From positions 1 to 55,714 of the forward strand of contig JACQTJ010000021.1 of NCBI GenBank assembly GCA_016210855.1: 55,714 nucleotides of DNA, read 5' to 3'. This DNA is from Acidobacteriota bacterium (lineage in GTDB: Bacteria > Acidobacteriota > Terriglobia > Acidiferrales > 2-02-FULL-67-57). This document shows, piece after piece, positions 42,449-51,007 of the stretch. The notes beneath the pieces were generated by a model, which saw only the letters and a program-made list of their open reading frames with translations, made no database searches and had not been told where the DNA came from. The position numbers and the translations under genes are program-made. How positions within the stretch are numbered: position 1 is the first letter of the stretch; every line of letters starts with the position of its first letter.

Positions 42449-42515
42449 AGATACCGCAGGGGCAGCGGGATGGCAAAAAGAATTTGCTACCCGGCGGGGC
42501 CTTCGGCGCGAAGCG

Positions 42516-43082
42516 CTAGCGGGCCCGCTCGAGGTAGGTGCCGTCGGCCGTGTCCACGCGGATGACTTCGCCTTCGCTGATAAAGGGCGGCACCTGGACG
42601 GTGATGCCGGTTTCGAGCTTGGCGGGCTTCATGACGTTGGTGGCCGACGCCCCCTTGATCCCGGGCTCGGTCTCGACGACTTTCAGTTCCACCGCGGGCG
42701 GCAGCTCGAGGCCAATCGGCCTGCCCTCGAAGAACTCCACCTTGAGCTGGCAGTTGGGGGTGAGGTAGCCAACCGTATCTCCCAGCACCTCGCGGCTCAG
42801 GCTGTACTGCTCGTAGGTGGAGGTGTCCATGAAGGTGAAGACGTCGTCCTCGTGGTAGAGGAACTCCACCTCCTTTTCGTCCAGGAAGGCCCGCTCGACG
42901 AACTCTTCCGAGCTGAAGCGGTGCTCGATCATCGCCCCGCTGCGCAAATCGCGGAGCTTGGTCTGGACGAAGCCGCGCTTGTTCCCCGGGGTGCGGTGGG
43001 TGAGGCTGAAGACGGAGTAGAGGCTGCCCTGGTGCTGGATCACCATTCCCGGGCGCAGGCGAGTGGCTTGAACCGTCTCCAT
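42516..43082 (-). CDS. efp: Elongation factor P
   Basis: 188 residues in three barrels. EF-P rescues ribosomes stalled on proline runs. Typical parts are RPGMVIQHQGSLYSV, MIEHRFSSEEFVERAFLDE, FMDTSTYEQYSL and GLELPPAVELKVVETEPGIKG in parts. The tip loop is TPGNKRGF: residue 34, normally the modified Lys or Arg, is Asn, with Lys35 and Arg36 after it. No epmA/epmB or earP is in the window. Confidence 0.96.
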   Translation of the reverse strand: METVQATRLRPGMVIQHQGSLYSVFSLTHRTPGNKRGFVQTKLRDLRSGAMIEHRFSSEEFVERAFLDEKEVEFLYHEDDVFTFMDTSTYEQYSLSREVLGDTVGYLTPNCQLKVEFFEGRPIGLELPPAVELKVVETEPGIKGASATNVMKPAKLETGITVQVPPFISEGEVIRVDTADGTYLERAR

Positions 43083-43148
43083 GGGTGGCTCACGCTCGGC
43101 GAACCTGATGCCTTCACTTTCAATTATACCGGCCCTGCGCGCTAGCCG

Positions 43149-43868
43149 TCAAATTCGTCCACCGGTGCCAATGAAGTTCCGCACGGCCCGCAGGACCCGG
43201 TTGAACATCGCCCGGGTCAGCCGTCCCGTCTGGGTGTTCTGCTGGCTGGGGTGGAAGGCGTCGAATAGCTGAATCCCGCGGTTGAAATAGGGGTGGAGCA
43301 GCTCGTGCTCTGCGCCGTGGGCGAAGGGGAAGTCGGCAAGGCGCTTGACCCGCCCCTGGTCTTTGAGCAGCTTGAGGAAGGTGTCGTGCGCAATGCGCCC
43401 CAGCGCCAGCACCGCCCGCACGTTCTGGAGCAGCCGGAATTCTTCTTCTAGGTACGGCCGGCAGTTCGCCTGCTCTTCGGGGGTGGGCTTGTTCTGGGGC
43501 GGGCAGCAGCGCACGCTGGCGGTGATGTAGCAGTTCCTGAGCCTGAGTCCGTCATCGCGGCTCACGGAAGTGGGCCGGTTGGCGAAGCCCGCCGCGTAGA
43601 GGGCGCGGAAGAGGAAGTCGCCGGAGCGGTCGCCGGTAAAGACCCGCCCGGTGCGGTTGCCGCCATGGGCGGCGGGGGCCAGGCCCAGCACCAGCAGTTC
43701 CGCCTGCGGGTCGCCGAAGCCCGGCACGGGCCGGCCCCAGTAGTCCCAGTCGCGGTAGGCCCGGCGCTTCTCCCGCGCCACCTGCTCCCGGTAGCGCGTA
43801 AGGCGCGGACACTTCCGGCAAGCGATGATGAGTCGGTTGAGCGCCGCGAGCTGCCTCGTTGCATCCAT
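43149..43868 (-). CDS. Family 5 uracil-DNA glycosylase (UdgB)
   Basis: 239 residues from ATG 43868. It removes uracil and other deaminated bases. Motif A is GLAPAAHGGNRTGRVFTGDRSG in two halves, and the C-terminal motif is HPSQQNTQTGRLT, both of family 5. Cys residues in CRKCPRL and later (SVRCCPPQ, ANCRPYL) fit the 4Fe-4S cluster. The longer frame to 43982 adds translated repeat (AVILSEAKNL) and is rejected. Confidence 0.92.
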   Translation of the reverse strand: MDATRQLAALNRLIIACRKCPRLTRYREQVAREKRRAYRDWDYWGRPVPGFGDPQAELLVLGLAPAAHGGNRTGRVFTGDRSGDFLFRALYAAGFANRPTSVSRDDGLRLRNCYITASVRCCPPQNKPTPEEQANCRPYLEEEFRLLQNVRAVLALGRIAHDTFLKLLKDQGRVKRLADFPFAHGAEHELLHPYFNRGIQLFDAFHPSQQNTQTGRLTRAMFNRVLRAVRNFIGTGGRI

Positions 43869-43897
43869 GAGATTCTTCGCTTCGCTCAGAATGACAG
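43868..43897. repeat. Half copy of dispersed repeat at the udg start
   Basis: GAGATTCTTCGCTTCGCTC and AGAATGACAG is a right arm; its edge touches the ATG of the glycosylase gene. Confidence 0.75.
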
Positions 43898-44021
43898 CAG
43901 AGAGCTCAGCCCGGCGGTCCCTCCCCTGGGGAACATGGAGGTAGAACAATCTTCTACCACAGAGGTGCAGAGAGGACAGCAACGGCTGATTTGTTCGATG
44001 AGGACCGCCAGGAACTGCGCC

Positions 44022-45380
44022 CTACTTCTTTCCGGCTCGCGCTTCGGCCATGAAACGCTCCACCTCTTCGACGGTGCGGGGCAGCGAGGCAGTCAGGAGG
44101 ACAGCCCCGGTCTCGGTGACGAGCACGATATCTTCCAGGCGCACGCCGAGGTTCTCCTCCGGGATGTAGATGCCCGGTTCGATGGTCAGGATCATGCCGG
44201 GCTGGAGCGGGCGGCTGCCATCGCCGGCGTCGTGCACTTCCAGGCCGATGTGGTGGCCCAGTCCGTGGATGAAGTACTTGCCGAGCGGCTCGCCCTGCTT
44301 GTCCTTGCCGTGGGTGTTGATGTAGTCGTAGGCGATGCGGTAGAGCGAGTTCTCTCCGGTGCGTCCCATCGTCATCCCCGGTTTGACCGCGGCGATGGCG
44401 GCGTTCTGGGCCGCGAGCACGATCTCGTAGATTTCTTTCTGCCGGGCGGTGAACTTCCCGCTCACGGGCAGGGTGCGGGTGATGTCGGCCGAATAGCCGT
44501 TGCACTCGGCCCCCACGTCAATCACCACCACATCGCCCGCCGGCATCTGGCGGCGGTTCGAGTCGTAGTGGAGGACCGTGGAGTTGAACCCCGAGCCCAC
44601 GATCTGCCCGTAGCCGGGCCGCTCGCAGCCCGCCCGCGCGAAGCTGTACTCCATCAGGGCGGCGATTTCATACTCGTGCAGTCCCGGCCGCAGGGCCCGC
44701 ATGGCTTCCCGGTGGGCTTCCAGGGAGCGTTCGATCGCCACCCGCAGCAGCTCCTGCTCGCTCTTCGACTTCACCTGCCGCAACGCCCCCAGGCTCCCCC
44801 GCACGTCCTGAAAATCGGCCAGTGGGGTGGCTTGGCGCAGCCACGCCAGCCAACGTCCGGCGTGGCTCGCCTCGCCTTCCGGCCCGTACTCGGGCTTGGC
44901 CAACGGAAAGAGCGTGTAAAGGCGGGGGAACACTTCGAGAGCGCGCTCCAGCTCGCTGCGCAGCAGGGAGACGGGCTTGACTTCTTCGAAGCCCGTCTGG
45001 GGGCGCGCCTCCGCCTCCTCCGGGCCCGCCCGCGGGCCGTCCCAGCGCTCGCGTTGCAGGTCGCGCGGCGGCAGGAACAGGATTTCCTTGGGCAGCCCGG
45101 CCGTCTGGGCGGCTTCGGTCTGCGGAATCAGCAGCAGCGCCGCGCCCGGCTCGTCGTGCCCGGTCAGGTAGTAGAAGTTGGGTTCCTGCCAGAAGGTCGC
45201 TTCTGGAAAGACGTTCTCCTGGCCGCCATAAGCGAAGAGCACGACGGGGCCGGCCACTCGCTCGAGCAGCCGGGCACGCCGGCTGGCGTACTCGTCTCGT
45301 GCCTCCTTCTCGCGCGCCGCCATGGACAAAGCCGCCGCCAGGCCGAGCAAGGCCACCAAGGCGAGGTTTTTCCTTTTCAT
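44022..45380 (-). CDS. Exported M24 metallopeptidase, Xaa-Pro aminopeptidase type
   Basis: 452 residues with a signal peptide (1-21). The N-terminal creatinase-like domain includes EPNFYYLTGHDEPG. The M24 pita-bread domain carries the dinuclear metal ligands: DVGAECNGYSADITRT, HGLGHHIGLEVHD, TIEPGIYIP and GVRLEDIVLV. It releases an N-terminal residue before proline. Export to the periplasm suits a peptide scavenger. The leader contains a separate inverted repeat (45408-45468). Confidence 0.93.
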   Translation of the reverse strand: MKRKNLALVALLGLAAALSMAAREKEARDEYASRRARLLERVAGPVVLFAYGGQENVFPEATFWQEPNFYYLTGHDEPGAALLLIPQTEAAQTAGLPKEILFLPPRDLQRERWDGPRAGPEEAEARPQTGFEEVKPVSLLRSELERALEVFPRLYTLFPLAKPEYGPEGEASHAGRWLAWLRQATPLADFQDVRGSLGALRQVKSKSEQELLRVAIERSLEAHREAMRALRPGLHEYEIAALMEYSFARAGCERPGYGQIVGSGFNSTVLHYDSNRRQMPAGDVVVIDVGAECNGYSADITRTLPVSGKFTARQKEIYEIVLAAQNAAIAAVKPGMTMGRTGENSLYRIAYDYINTHGKDKQGEPLGKYFIHGLGHHIGLEVHDAGDGSRPLQPGMILTIEPGIYIPEENLGVRLEDIVLVTETGAVLLTASLPRTVEEVERFMAEARAGKK

Positions 45381-45397
45381 GCTTCCTCTCTTTTTTC

Positions 45398-45477
45398 CTC
45401 TGTGCTCTCTGTGCCTCCCGTGGTGAGCGTTAGTGCCGTTGTTCTAGGATCACCACAGAGGCACAGAGTACGGAGAG
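45398..45477. repeat. CTCTGTGCCTC inverted repeat
   Basis: CTCTGTGCCTCCCGTGGTG (45408-45426) and CACCACAGAGGCACAGAG (45451-45468) form a long hairpin 18-97 nt upstream of the M24 peptidase start. A half copy (ACCACAGAGGTGCAGAGAGG) is at about 43958-43977. It is a second repeat family. Confidence 0.75.
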
Positions 45478-45507
45478 AAAGGGGAAACCCTATACCGGTT
45501 CCGGCTG

Positions 45508-47136
45508 CTACTGCAAGGCCCGTCCCGAATCCCGAAGCATGGGGAGGGGATTCGGCGGCAGGTGCAGCCAATGGAAGCGGTTCCAGAAGGGCTGGGTGAG
45601 CGAGAGGAACCCGGTGTAGAGGTAGCCGGAGACGAACAGGCAAAGGAAGGGCACGGTGGCGTAGTTTTCGTTCAGGAAGGCGTAGAGCGCGGCCCAGAGG
45701 AAGTAGCCGCCGAGCCCGAGCTCCACCCAGGGCAGCCAGTTGCGCTCCGCGGAGCGGTACACCTTCGCGTACCAGGGCTCCCGCGGGGCTTCAATGCGGT
45801 ACTTGGGGGTGCGCACGAAAGGTGACTCGATGCCCCAGAGAGCTTCCACCACGGCGCGGGCGTTGCGCAGGGCTACGCCGATCCCCACGGCCATCAGCAG
45901 GGGCAGGAAGAAGAAGGTGCGCTTCCAGTGGCGCGGGTCGCGTTGCTTCTGCGCCAGCAGGTAGAAGCTCGAGACCGAGCCGGTGGCCGCCAGGAAGAGC
46001 GGCAGGTCGATCCACAGCACCTGCCACCAGCCCCCATAGAGGCGCACGATCATGGCCGGCAGCAGCAGCACCGAGAGGGCCACCATCAGCGGGTAGCTCA
46101 GGCAGCCGGTCAAATGGTAGAAGGCTTCGAGCTTCACCTGCCCAGGGACCGGCGCCCCCGCGATGCGGGGCAGGATCTTCTTCGCCGTCTGCATCAGGCC
46201 CTTCGCCCAACGGGCCTGCTGGGCCTTGAAGGCGTTGATGTCCACGGGCAGCTCCGAGGGGCATTCAACCTCGGGCAGGTAGAGGAACTTCCAGCCGCGA
46301 AGTTGTGCCCGGTAGCTCAGGTCGGTGTCTTCGGTCAGGGTGTCGTGCTGCCAGCCGCCAGCGTCTTCGATGGCGGCGCGCCGCCACACCCCGGCCGTGC
46401 CGTTGAAGTTGAAGAACAACCCGGCGCGCCAGCGGGCCGCGTGCTCGAGGATGAAGTGGCCGTCGAGCAGGATGGCCTGCACTTCGGTGAGCAGGGAGTA
46501 GTGGCGGTTGATGTAGCTCCAGCGGGTCTGCACCATGGCCAGCTGCCGATCGGCGAAGTAGGGGAGGGTTCGGCGCAGGAAGTCCGCCGGGGGCAAGAAG
46601 TCGGCATCAAACACGGCGATGAATTCGCCCCGTGCCTGCCGCAATCCCTCGGCCAGCGCCCCGGCCTTGTAACCGGTGCGGTGGCTGCGGTGGAGGTAAT
46701 GGATGTTGAGGCCCGTAGCCGCATAGCGCTCGACGCCGTCGCGGGCTACTCGGACGGTGTCGTCGGTCGAGTCGTCGAGCACCTGGATTTCCAGGGACTC
46801 GCGGGGGTAGTCCAGGGGTGCCACCGCGTCGAGCAGGCGCTCCGTCACGTACTTCTCGTTGTAGAGCGGAAGCTGTATGGTAACCTGCGGCCACTCGTGG
46901 AGCGGCTCCGGGTGGGGCAGGGGGCGATTCCGGTAGCGCCGGTAGAGGTAGATCATCCGGTAGCGGTGCAGGCCGTAGAAGCTGAGCGTGCCCAGGATGG
47001 CGAAGTAAGGGATGAGCACCAGCAAATCAAACGCGTTCAGGTTGTAGAGCCCGCGGAAAGGGTCGTCGGCCAGGAGGAAGGGCAAGGAGCGCTCCAGGGG
47101 GCCGGCTGCGGCTTCCACTATTAAGGCAAACGTCAT
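45508..47136 (-). CDS. Family 2 processive-type glycosyltransferase
   Basis: 542 residues. The GT2 core has VTIQLPLYNEKYV, QVLDDSTDDT, VFDADFLPPADFL, TEDTDLSYRAQLRGW and QQARWAKG (the QxxRW-like motif), the set found in cellulose- and glucan-synthase-like enzymes. Two membrane segments lie before the core (about 35-60) and four or so after. No PilZ domain is present. The gene starts 25 bp from the divergent GT87-like gene. Confidence 0.9.
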   Translation of the reverse strand: MTFALIVEAAAGPLERSLPFLLADDPFRGLYNLNAFDLLVLIPYFAILGTLSFYGLHRYRMIYLYRRYRNRPLPHPEPLHEWPQVTIQLPLYNEKYVTERLLDAVAPLDYPRESLEIQVLDDSTDDTVRVARDGVERYAATGLNIHYLHRSHRTGYKAGALAEGLRQARGEFIAVFDADFLPPADFLRRTLPYFADRQLAMVQTRWSYINRHYSLLTEVQAILLDGHFILEHAARWRAGLFFNFNGTAGVWRRAAIEDAGGWQHDTLTEDTDLSYRAQLRGWKFLYLPEVECPSELPVDINAFKAQQARWAKGLMQTAKKILPRIAGAPVPGQVKLEAFYHLTGCLSYPLMVALSVLLLPAMIVRLYGGWWQVLWIDLPLFLAATGSVSSFYLLAQKQRDPRHWKRTFFFLPLLMAVGIGVALRNARAVVEALWGIESPFVRTPKYRIEAPREPWYAKVYRSAERNWLPWVELGLGGYFLWAALYAFLNENYATVPFLCLFVSGYLYTGFLSLTQPFWNRFHWLHLPPNPLPMLRDSGRALQ

Positions 47137-47161
47137 CTAGCGGTTGAGTCCTTCACCCCTC

Positions 47162-48460
47162 ATGAGGCTGCCTGGGATCCCTCGGCTTTCGCAACCCTTG
47201 ATGCTGGCCCTGCTGGCCGGGTTGCTGGAAGCCGCCTTCCTGGCCGTGCGCGGGCTCCACCCTCTGGATGAAAACGTCCCCGAAGTGATTGCCGTCACCT
47301 TGGCAGTCGGCCTGGTCTATTTGACAGCTGCCCATTTGGTCCTCTCCTGGAATCAATGCACGCGGTCGGCTCTCTTTGTCGTCCTGCTGGCCAGCCTGGC
47401 CTTCCGCCTTACGCTGTTTTCCCTCCCCCCAACCCTCTCCTATGACCTCTATCGCTACCAGTGGGAGGGCAAGGTCCAGCTGGCCGGTCGGAACCCCTAT
47501 CTTTCCGCTCCCGCCGACCCCGAGCTGGCACACCTTCGTCCCACTGAATTCAACCGGCTCCCGGGAGCGGAGTACACGGCCGCCTACGGGCCCCTGACTG
47601 AGCTGCTCTTCCGGCTCGCCGCCCGGCTCGACGGGCAGGCGGGCCTGAAGCTCCTAAGCGTCGCCTTCGACCTGGCAACGCTCGTGGTGCTGCTGGGCCT
47701 GCTGCGCACGCGGCGGGAGCCCCCGGTACGAGCCCTCCTCTATGCCTGGTGCCCGCTGGTGGTTGTAGAGTTTGCCGGCAGCGGGCACAACGATTCCGTT
47801 GCCCTCTTCGGTTTTCTGCTCGCCAACTTTTTGATTATACGGCAGCGGCCCGTGGTGTCAAACGCCGCCCTGGCCGCCGCCGCCCTTTCGAAGTGGTTTG
47901 CGGCCGTAGCCGCGCCGGTGTTTCTCTGGCGCAGCGGCTGGCGCGGGCTTCTCGCATTTCTTGCTGTGGGGCTGGCGGCGGCGCTGCCTTACCGGGACGC
48001 CGGTTGGAACCTGTTCGGCGGTCTCCTCTCCTATGCTGGCGAGTGGCGCAACAACGAAAGCCTTTACGCACTCTTGCTGGCCGCCACCGGGCAGGAGACC
48101 GTGGCCACGGGCGTGGCCCTCGGCGTGGGGGCCGGCCTGGCGGTCCACGCTGCTGCCCGCGGCACCGACCCGCTGCGGGCAAGCTACCTCTTGGTGGCCG
48201 CTGTGCTCCTGCTCTCTCCGAGCGTCTTTCCCTGGTACGTTACCTGGCTGGTGCCGTTTCTCTGTTTTTTCCCCAACCCCGGCTTCCTGGTTTTCACCAC
48301 CACCGTCCTGCTCAGCTACCACGTGCTGATTGACTACACTTCCCTGGGCGTCTGGCGCTACACCCCGTGGCTCGTCTGGCTGGAGTATGTCCCCGTCTAC
48401 ACGCTCTTACTGTGGAGGTGGGGGCGGACCGGCCGGTTTGCGGCGCAACTCAAGAACTGA
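47162..48460 (+). CDS. GT87-like polyprenol-sugar membrane glycosyltransferase
   Basis: 432 residues from ATG 47162 (TTG 47144 possible). It has about ten membrane helices and the first-loop signature LSYDLYRYQWEGKVQLAGRNPY in parts, as in GT87/DUF2029 mannosyltransferases that use lipid-linked sugars. The acceptor is unknown. The divergent GT2 gene next to it suggests a joint role in a glycan or glycolipid. No Shine-Dalgarno is seen at either start. Confidence 0.8.
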   Translation: MRLPGIPRLSQPLMLALLAGLLEAAFLAVRGLHPLDENVPEVIAVTLAVGLVYLTAAHLVLSWNQCTRSALFVVLLASLAFRLTLFSLPPTLSYDLYRYQWEGKVQLAGRNPYLSAPADPELAHLRPTEFNRLPGAEYTAAYGPLTELLFRLAARLDGQAGLKLLSVAFDLATLVVLLGLLRTRREPPVRALLYAWCPLVVVEFAGSGHNDSVALFGFLLANFLIIRQRPVVSNAALAAAALSKWFAAVAAPVFLWRSGWRGLLAFLAVGLAAALPYRDAGWNLFGGLLSYAGEWRNNESLYALLLAATGQETVATGVALGVGAGLAVHAAARGTDPLRASYLLVAAVLLLSPSVFPWYVTWLVPFLCFFPNPGFLVFTTTVLLSYHVLIDYTSLGVWRYTPWLVWLEYVPVYTLLLWRWGRTGRFAAQLKN

Positions 48461-48471
48461 ATTGGTTTGCT

Positions 48472-48559
48472 TGTCATTCTGAGCGCAGCGAAGAATCTCA
48501 GCCGAAGGCGCGGGCAACGGTGAGATTCTTCGTCCCCGTACGGGTCCTCAGAATGACAG
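48472..48559. repeat. Dispersed palindromic repeat, copy 7
   Basis: TGTCATTCTGAGCGCAGCG and AAGAATCTCAGC face GTGAGATTCTTCG and CCTCAGAATGACAG. It lies between convergent genes. Confidence 0.85.
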
Positions 48560-48569
48560 AGGGGAAAAG

Positions 48570-49718
48570 CTAGACGTTGACGGCGAGGGTGGTGTCAACG
48601 CGGGGCTGGCCGTCGGCGGTGCGGGTTACCGGGCGGTAGAGCGTATCGCGCTCCACCGGGTCGCGTCCGGCCTCGTGGATCAGCCGCAGCAGTTCGGAAC
48701 GGCGCAGGGCCTGGGCGGTTTTGGCCCCGGCGTCGTGGTAAATCTTTTCTTCGATCACCGTGCCGTCAATGTCGTCGGCGCCGAAGCGCAGCCCCACCTG
48801 GGCGATGGGCGGGGTGAGCATGATCCAGTAGGCCTTGATGTGGGGGAAGTTGTCGAGCAGCAGGCGGCTGATGGCGATGTTCTTGAGGTCGAGGAAGCCG
48901 GTGGTCTTGGGCAGGTGGCTCAGGGCGGTGTTGTCGGGGTGGAAGGCGAGCGGGATGAAGCAGACAAAGCCGCGGGTCTCGTCCTGGAGGGCCCGCAACT
49001 GGAGCAGGTGGTCCACCCGTTCCTCCGCGGTCTCAATGTGGCCGTAGAGCATGGTGGCGTTCGAGTGCAGGCCGAGCTCATGCGCGTTGCGCGCCACCTG
49101 GAGCCACATCTGCCCGGAGGTCTTGTGGTCGCAGATGACCTTTCGCACTCGGGGGTGGAAAATCTCCGCCCCGCCGCCCGGCAGCGACCCGAGGCCCGCC
49201 TCCTTGAGCTTCAGGAGCACGTCGCGCACCGGCAGCTTCGAGATCCGCGACAGGTAGTGGATTTCCACCATGGTGAAGGCTTTCAGGTGGACGTGCGGGA
49301 AGCGCTCCTTCAGGCCGCGGAGCAGGTCGAGGTAGTACTCGAAGGGCAGGTCGGGGTGCAGCCCGCCGACGATATGGAACTCGGTGACGGCTTCATCGTA
49401 GCCGGTGGCGGCCGTCCGCAAGACCTCTTCGAGCGCCATGGTGTAGGCGCCAGGGGCGTTGGCGTCACGCCCGAAAGCGCACAGGCGGCAGTGGGCCACG
49501 CAGGTGTTCGTGGGGTTGATGTGGCGGTTGATGTTGTAATAGCAGAGGTTGCCGTGCTTCTGCTCGCGGACATGGTTGGCGAGCCAGCCGAGGGCGAGCA
49601 AATCGTTCGAATGGTAGAGGGCCACGCCGTCTTCAAACGAGAGCCGCTCGCCTGCCTGTACCTTCTCGGCGACGGGTTCGAGCCGCTTGTCTTCGAGAGT
49701 CAGTTGCCGGCTTATCAT
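48570..49718 (-). CDS. mqnE: Aminofutalosine synthase MqnE
   Basis: 382 residues from ATG 49718. MqnE is the radical SAM enzyme that joins 3-[(1-carboxyvinyl)oxy]benzoate to SAM in the futalosine menaquinone pathway. The cluster motif is CVAHCRLC (Cys73, Cys77, Cys80). YYNINRHINPTNTC, EFHIVGGLHPDLPF, LPGGGAEIFHPRVR and HIKAYWIMLTPPIAQVGL are typical of MqnE rather than MqnC or CofH. The UbiA-family and UbiX genes upstream fit the same pathway. Confidence 0.92.
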   Translation of the reverse strand: MISRQLTLEDKRLEPVAEKVQAGERLSFEDGVALYHSNDLLALGWLANHVREQKHGNLCYYNINRHINPTNTCVAHCRLCAFGRDANAPGAYTMALEEVLRTAATGYDEAVTEFHIVGGLHPDLPFEYYLDLLRGLKERFPHVHLKAFTMVEIHYLSRISKLPVRDVLLKLKEAGLGSLPGGGAEIFHPRVRKVICDHKTSGQMWLQVARNAHELGLHSNATMLYGHIETAEERVDHLLQLRALQDETRGFVCFIPLAFHPDNTALSHLPKTTGFLDLKNIAISRLLLDNFPHIKAYWIMLTPPIAQVGLRFGADDIDGTVIEEKIYHDAGAKTAQALRRSELLRLIHEAGRDPVERDTLYRPVTRTADGQPRVDTTLAVNV

Positions 49719-49732
49719 TTCGGTTGCATGAA

Positions 49733-50011
49733 TCACAGAGTCGAGAAAATTCGGTCAACGAACCGCCAGTATCTGGCAAGATTCTGACCGTGATTTCTCA
49801 GATGATTCAACAAAACTTTGCGAGCTGTTGGACTTGCTTTTGACACAATTGGATTTCCTCTGAGTCGGGCGACAATACCTCCTGGGGTGTCAAGCCATCT
49901 ACTTTCAAACTTCCTCAGGTCTGTTTCGCTTCGCACTTTGAGCCAGTCTTTGTCTGCGCGTGTCACGGACTTTTGTAACAGGCCCCAAAAGTCCCCGCGG
50001 CTGGGCATCAC
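49733..50011 (-). CDS. Small low-GC protein, unknown
   Basis: 92 residues (Met-Met start; the second Met, at 50008, may be used). It is basic and probably helical, with no family I know. Base composition is close to half GC, well below its neighbours, so it may be acquired or a remnant. It lies between mqnE and the prenyltransferase gene on the same strand. Confidence 0.5.
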   Translation of the reverse strand: MMPSRGDFWGLLQKSVTRADKDWLKVRSETDLRKFESRWLDTPGGIVARLRGNPIVSKASPTARKVLLNHLRNHGQNLARYWRFVDRIFSTL

Positions 50012-50041
50012 AATCTCCCAGAATTCGACTTGTGCCTAGTT

Positions 50042-50122
50042 TGTCATTCCGAGCGGAGCCCAGAGGGCGAAGTCGAGGAACCTGCTTTTGAAAAGCAGAT
50101 CCCTCGACAAGCTCGGGATGAC
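50042..50122. repeat. Dispersed palindromic repeat, copy 8 (CTGCTT variant)
   Basis: TGTCATTCCGAGCGGAG and GAACCTGCTTTT face AAAAGCAGATCCCTCG and GCTCGGGATGACA. It splits the mqnE and prenyltransferase genes. Confidence 0.85.
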
Positions 50123-50125
50123 ACC

Positions 50126-51007
50126 CTAAAACAAAATATCCACGCCCCAGAACAAGAGCAGCAGCACGCTAATATACCCATTCACCGTGAAAAATGCAGC
50201 ATTCACCTGGCTCAAGTCGTGCGGCTTGACGAGCGAGTGCTCGTAGGCCAGCAGCCCTGCCACCACCGCCAGTCCCCCGTAGGCCACCGCCCCCAGCCCG
50301 GCCAGATGCGCCAGCCACACCAGCAGCCCGAGCATGGTGACGTGCAGCAGCCGGGACACCCACAGCGCTCCTGCTATCCCTATACGCCGGGGAAGGGAGA
50401 AAAGTCCCACCTGGCGGTCGAAGTCCACGTCCTGGCAGGCGTAGATGATATCGAAGCCGGCCACCCAGAAGAGCACGGCCAGGCTGAGGGGCAGAATCTC
50501 CCAGTCGAGCCGGCCGCGCACGGCAATCCAGGCCCCGGCGGGGGCCATCCCCAGGCACAGGCCCAGCACCCAGTGGGTGAGGAGGGTGAAGCGCTTGGTG
50601 AAGGAGTAGAGGAACAGGATGGCCAGCACCAGAGGGGAGAGCTTCAGCGCCAGGGGATTCAACTGCCCGGCGGCCAGCACCAGGACCGCCGCCGAGACCA
50701 GCGTGAAGGTCCAGGCAAACCCGAGCGAGAGCTTGCCGGTGGGCAGCTCGCGGTTGGCGGTGCGGGGGTTCCGGGCGTCGTAGCGGAGGTCGGCGATGCG
50801 GTTGAAGGCCATGGCGGCGCTGCGCCCGCCGACCATAGCCACGACAATCCAAAAAATCTGGTGCGCGGTCGGCCAGCCGCCTGCCCCGCCGCCGGCGGGG
50901 CGCGCCGCTAACAGCGCCCCCAGCAGGGCAAAGGGGAGCGCGAACACCGCGTGCTCGAACTTGATCATCCGCAGCGTGGTCAGCAGCGGACGGAACACGG
51001 CGCTCAT
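50126..51007 (-). CDS. UbiA-family prenyltransferase, MqnP candidate
   Basis: 293 residues from ATG 51007. UbiA enzymes attach a polyprenyl chain to an aromatic ring. The two Asp motifs are NRIADLRYDARNPRT and ACQDVDFDRQVG, and about eight helices can be drawn. The neighbours mqnE and ubiX point to menaquinone made by the futalosine route, where MqnP acts. The ubiquinone 4-hydroxybenzoate enzyme UbiA is the alternative. It overlaps ubiX by 4 nt. Confidence 0.88.
   Translation of the reverse strand: MSAVFRPLLTTLRMIKFEHAVFALPFALLGALLAARPAGGGAGGWPTAHQIFWIVVAMVGGRSAAMAFNRIADLRYDARNPRTANRELPTGKLSLGFAWTFTLVSAAVLVLAAGQLNPLALKLSPLVLAILFLYSFTKRFTLLTHWVLGLCLGMAPAGAWIAVRGRLDWEILPLSLAVLFWVAGFDIIYACQDVDFDRQVGLFSLPRRIGIAGALWVSRLLHVTMLGLLVWLAHLAGLGAVAYGGLAVVAGLLAYEHSLVKPHDLSQVNAAFFTVNGYISVLLLLFWGVDILF

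Noticed and set aside
43869-43982. N-terminal extension of the uracil-DNA glycosylase
   Set aside because: It translates the repeat half-copy (AVILSEAKNL); family homology begins at Met 43868.
43665-45599. 644-codon plus-strand frame opposite the M24 peptidase
   Set aside because: Shadow of a well-conserved minus-strand gene and translated repeats.
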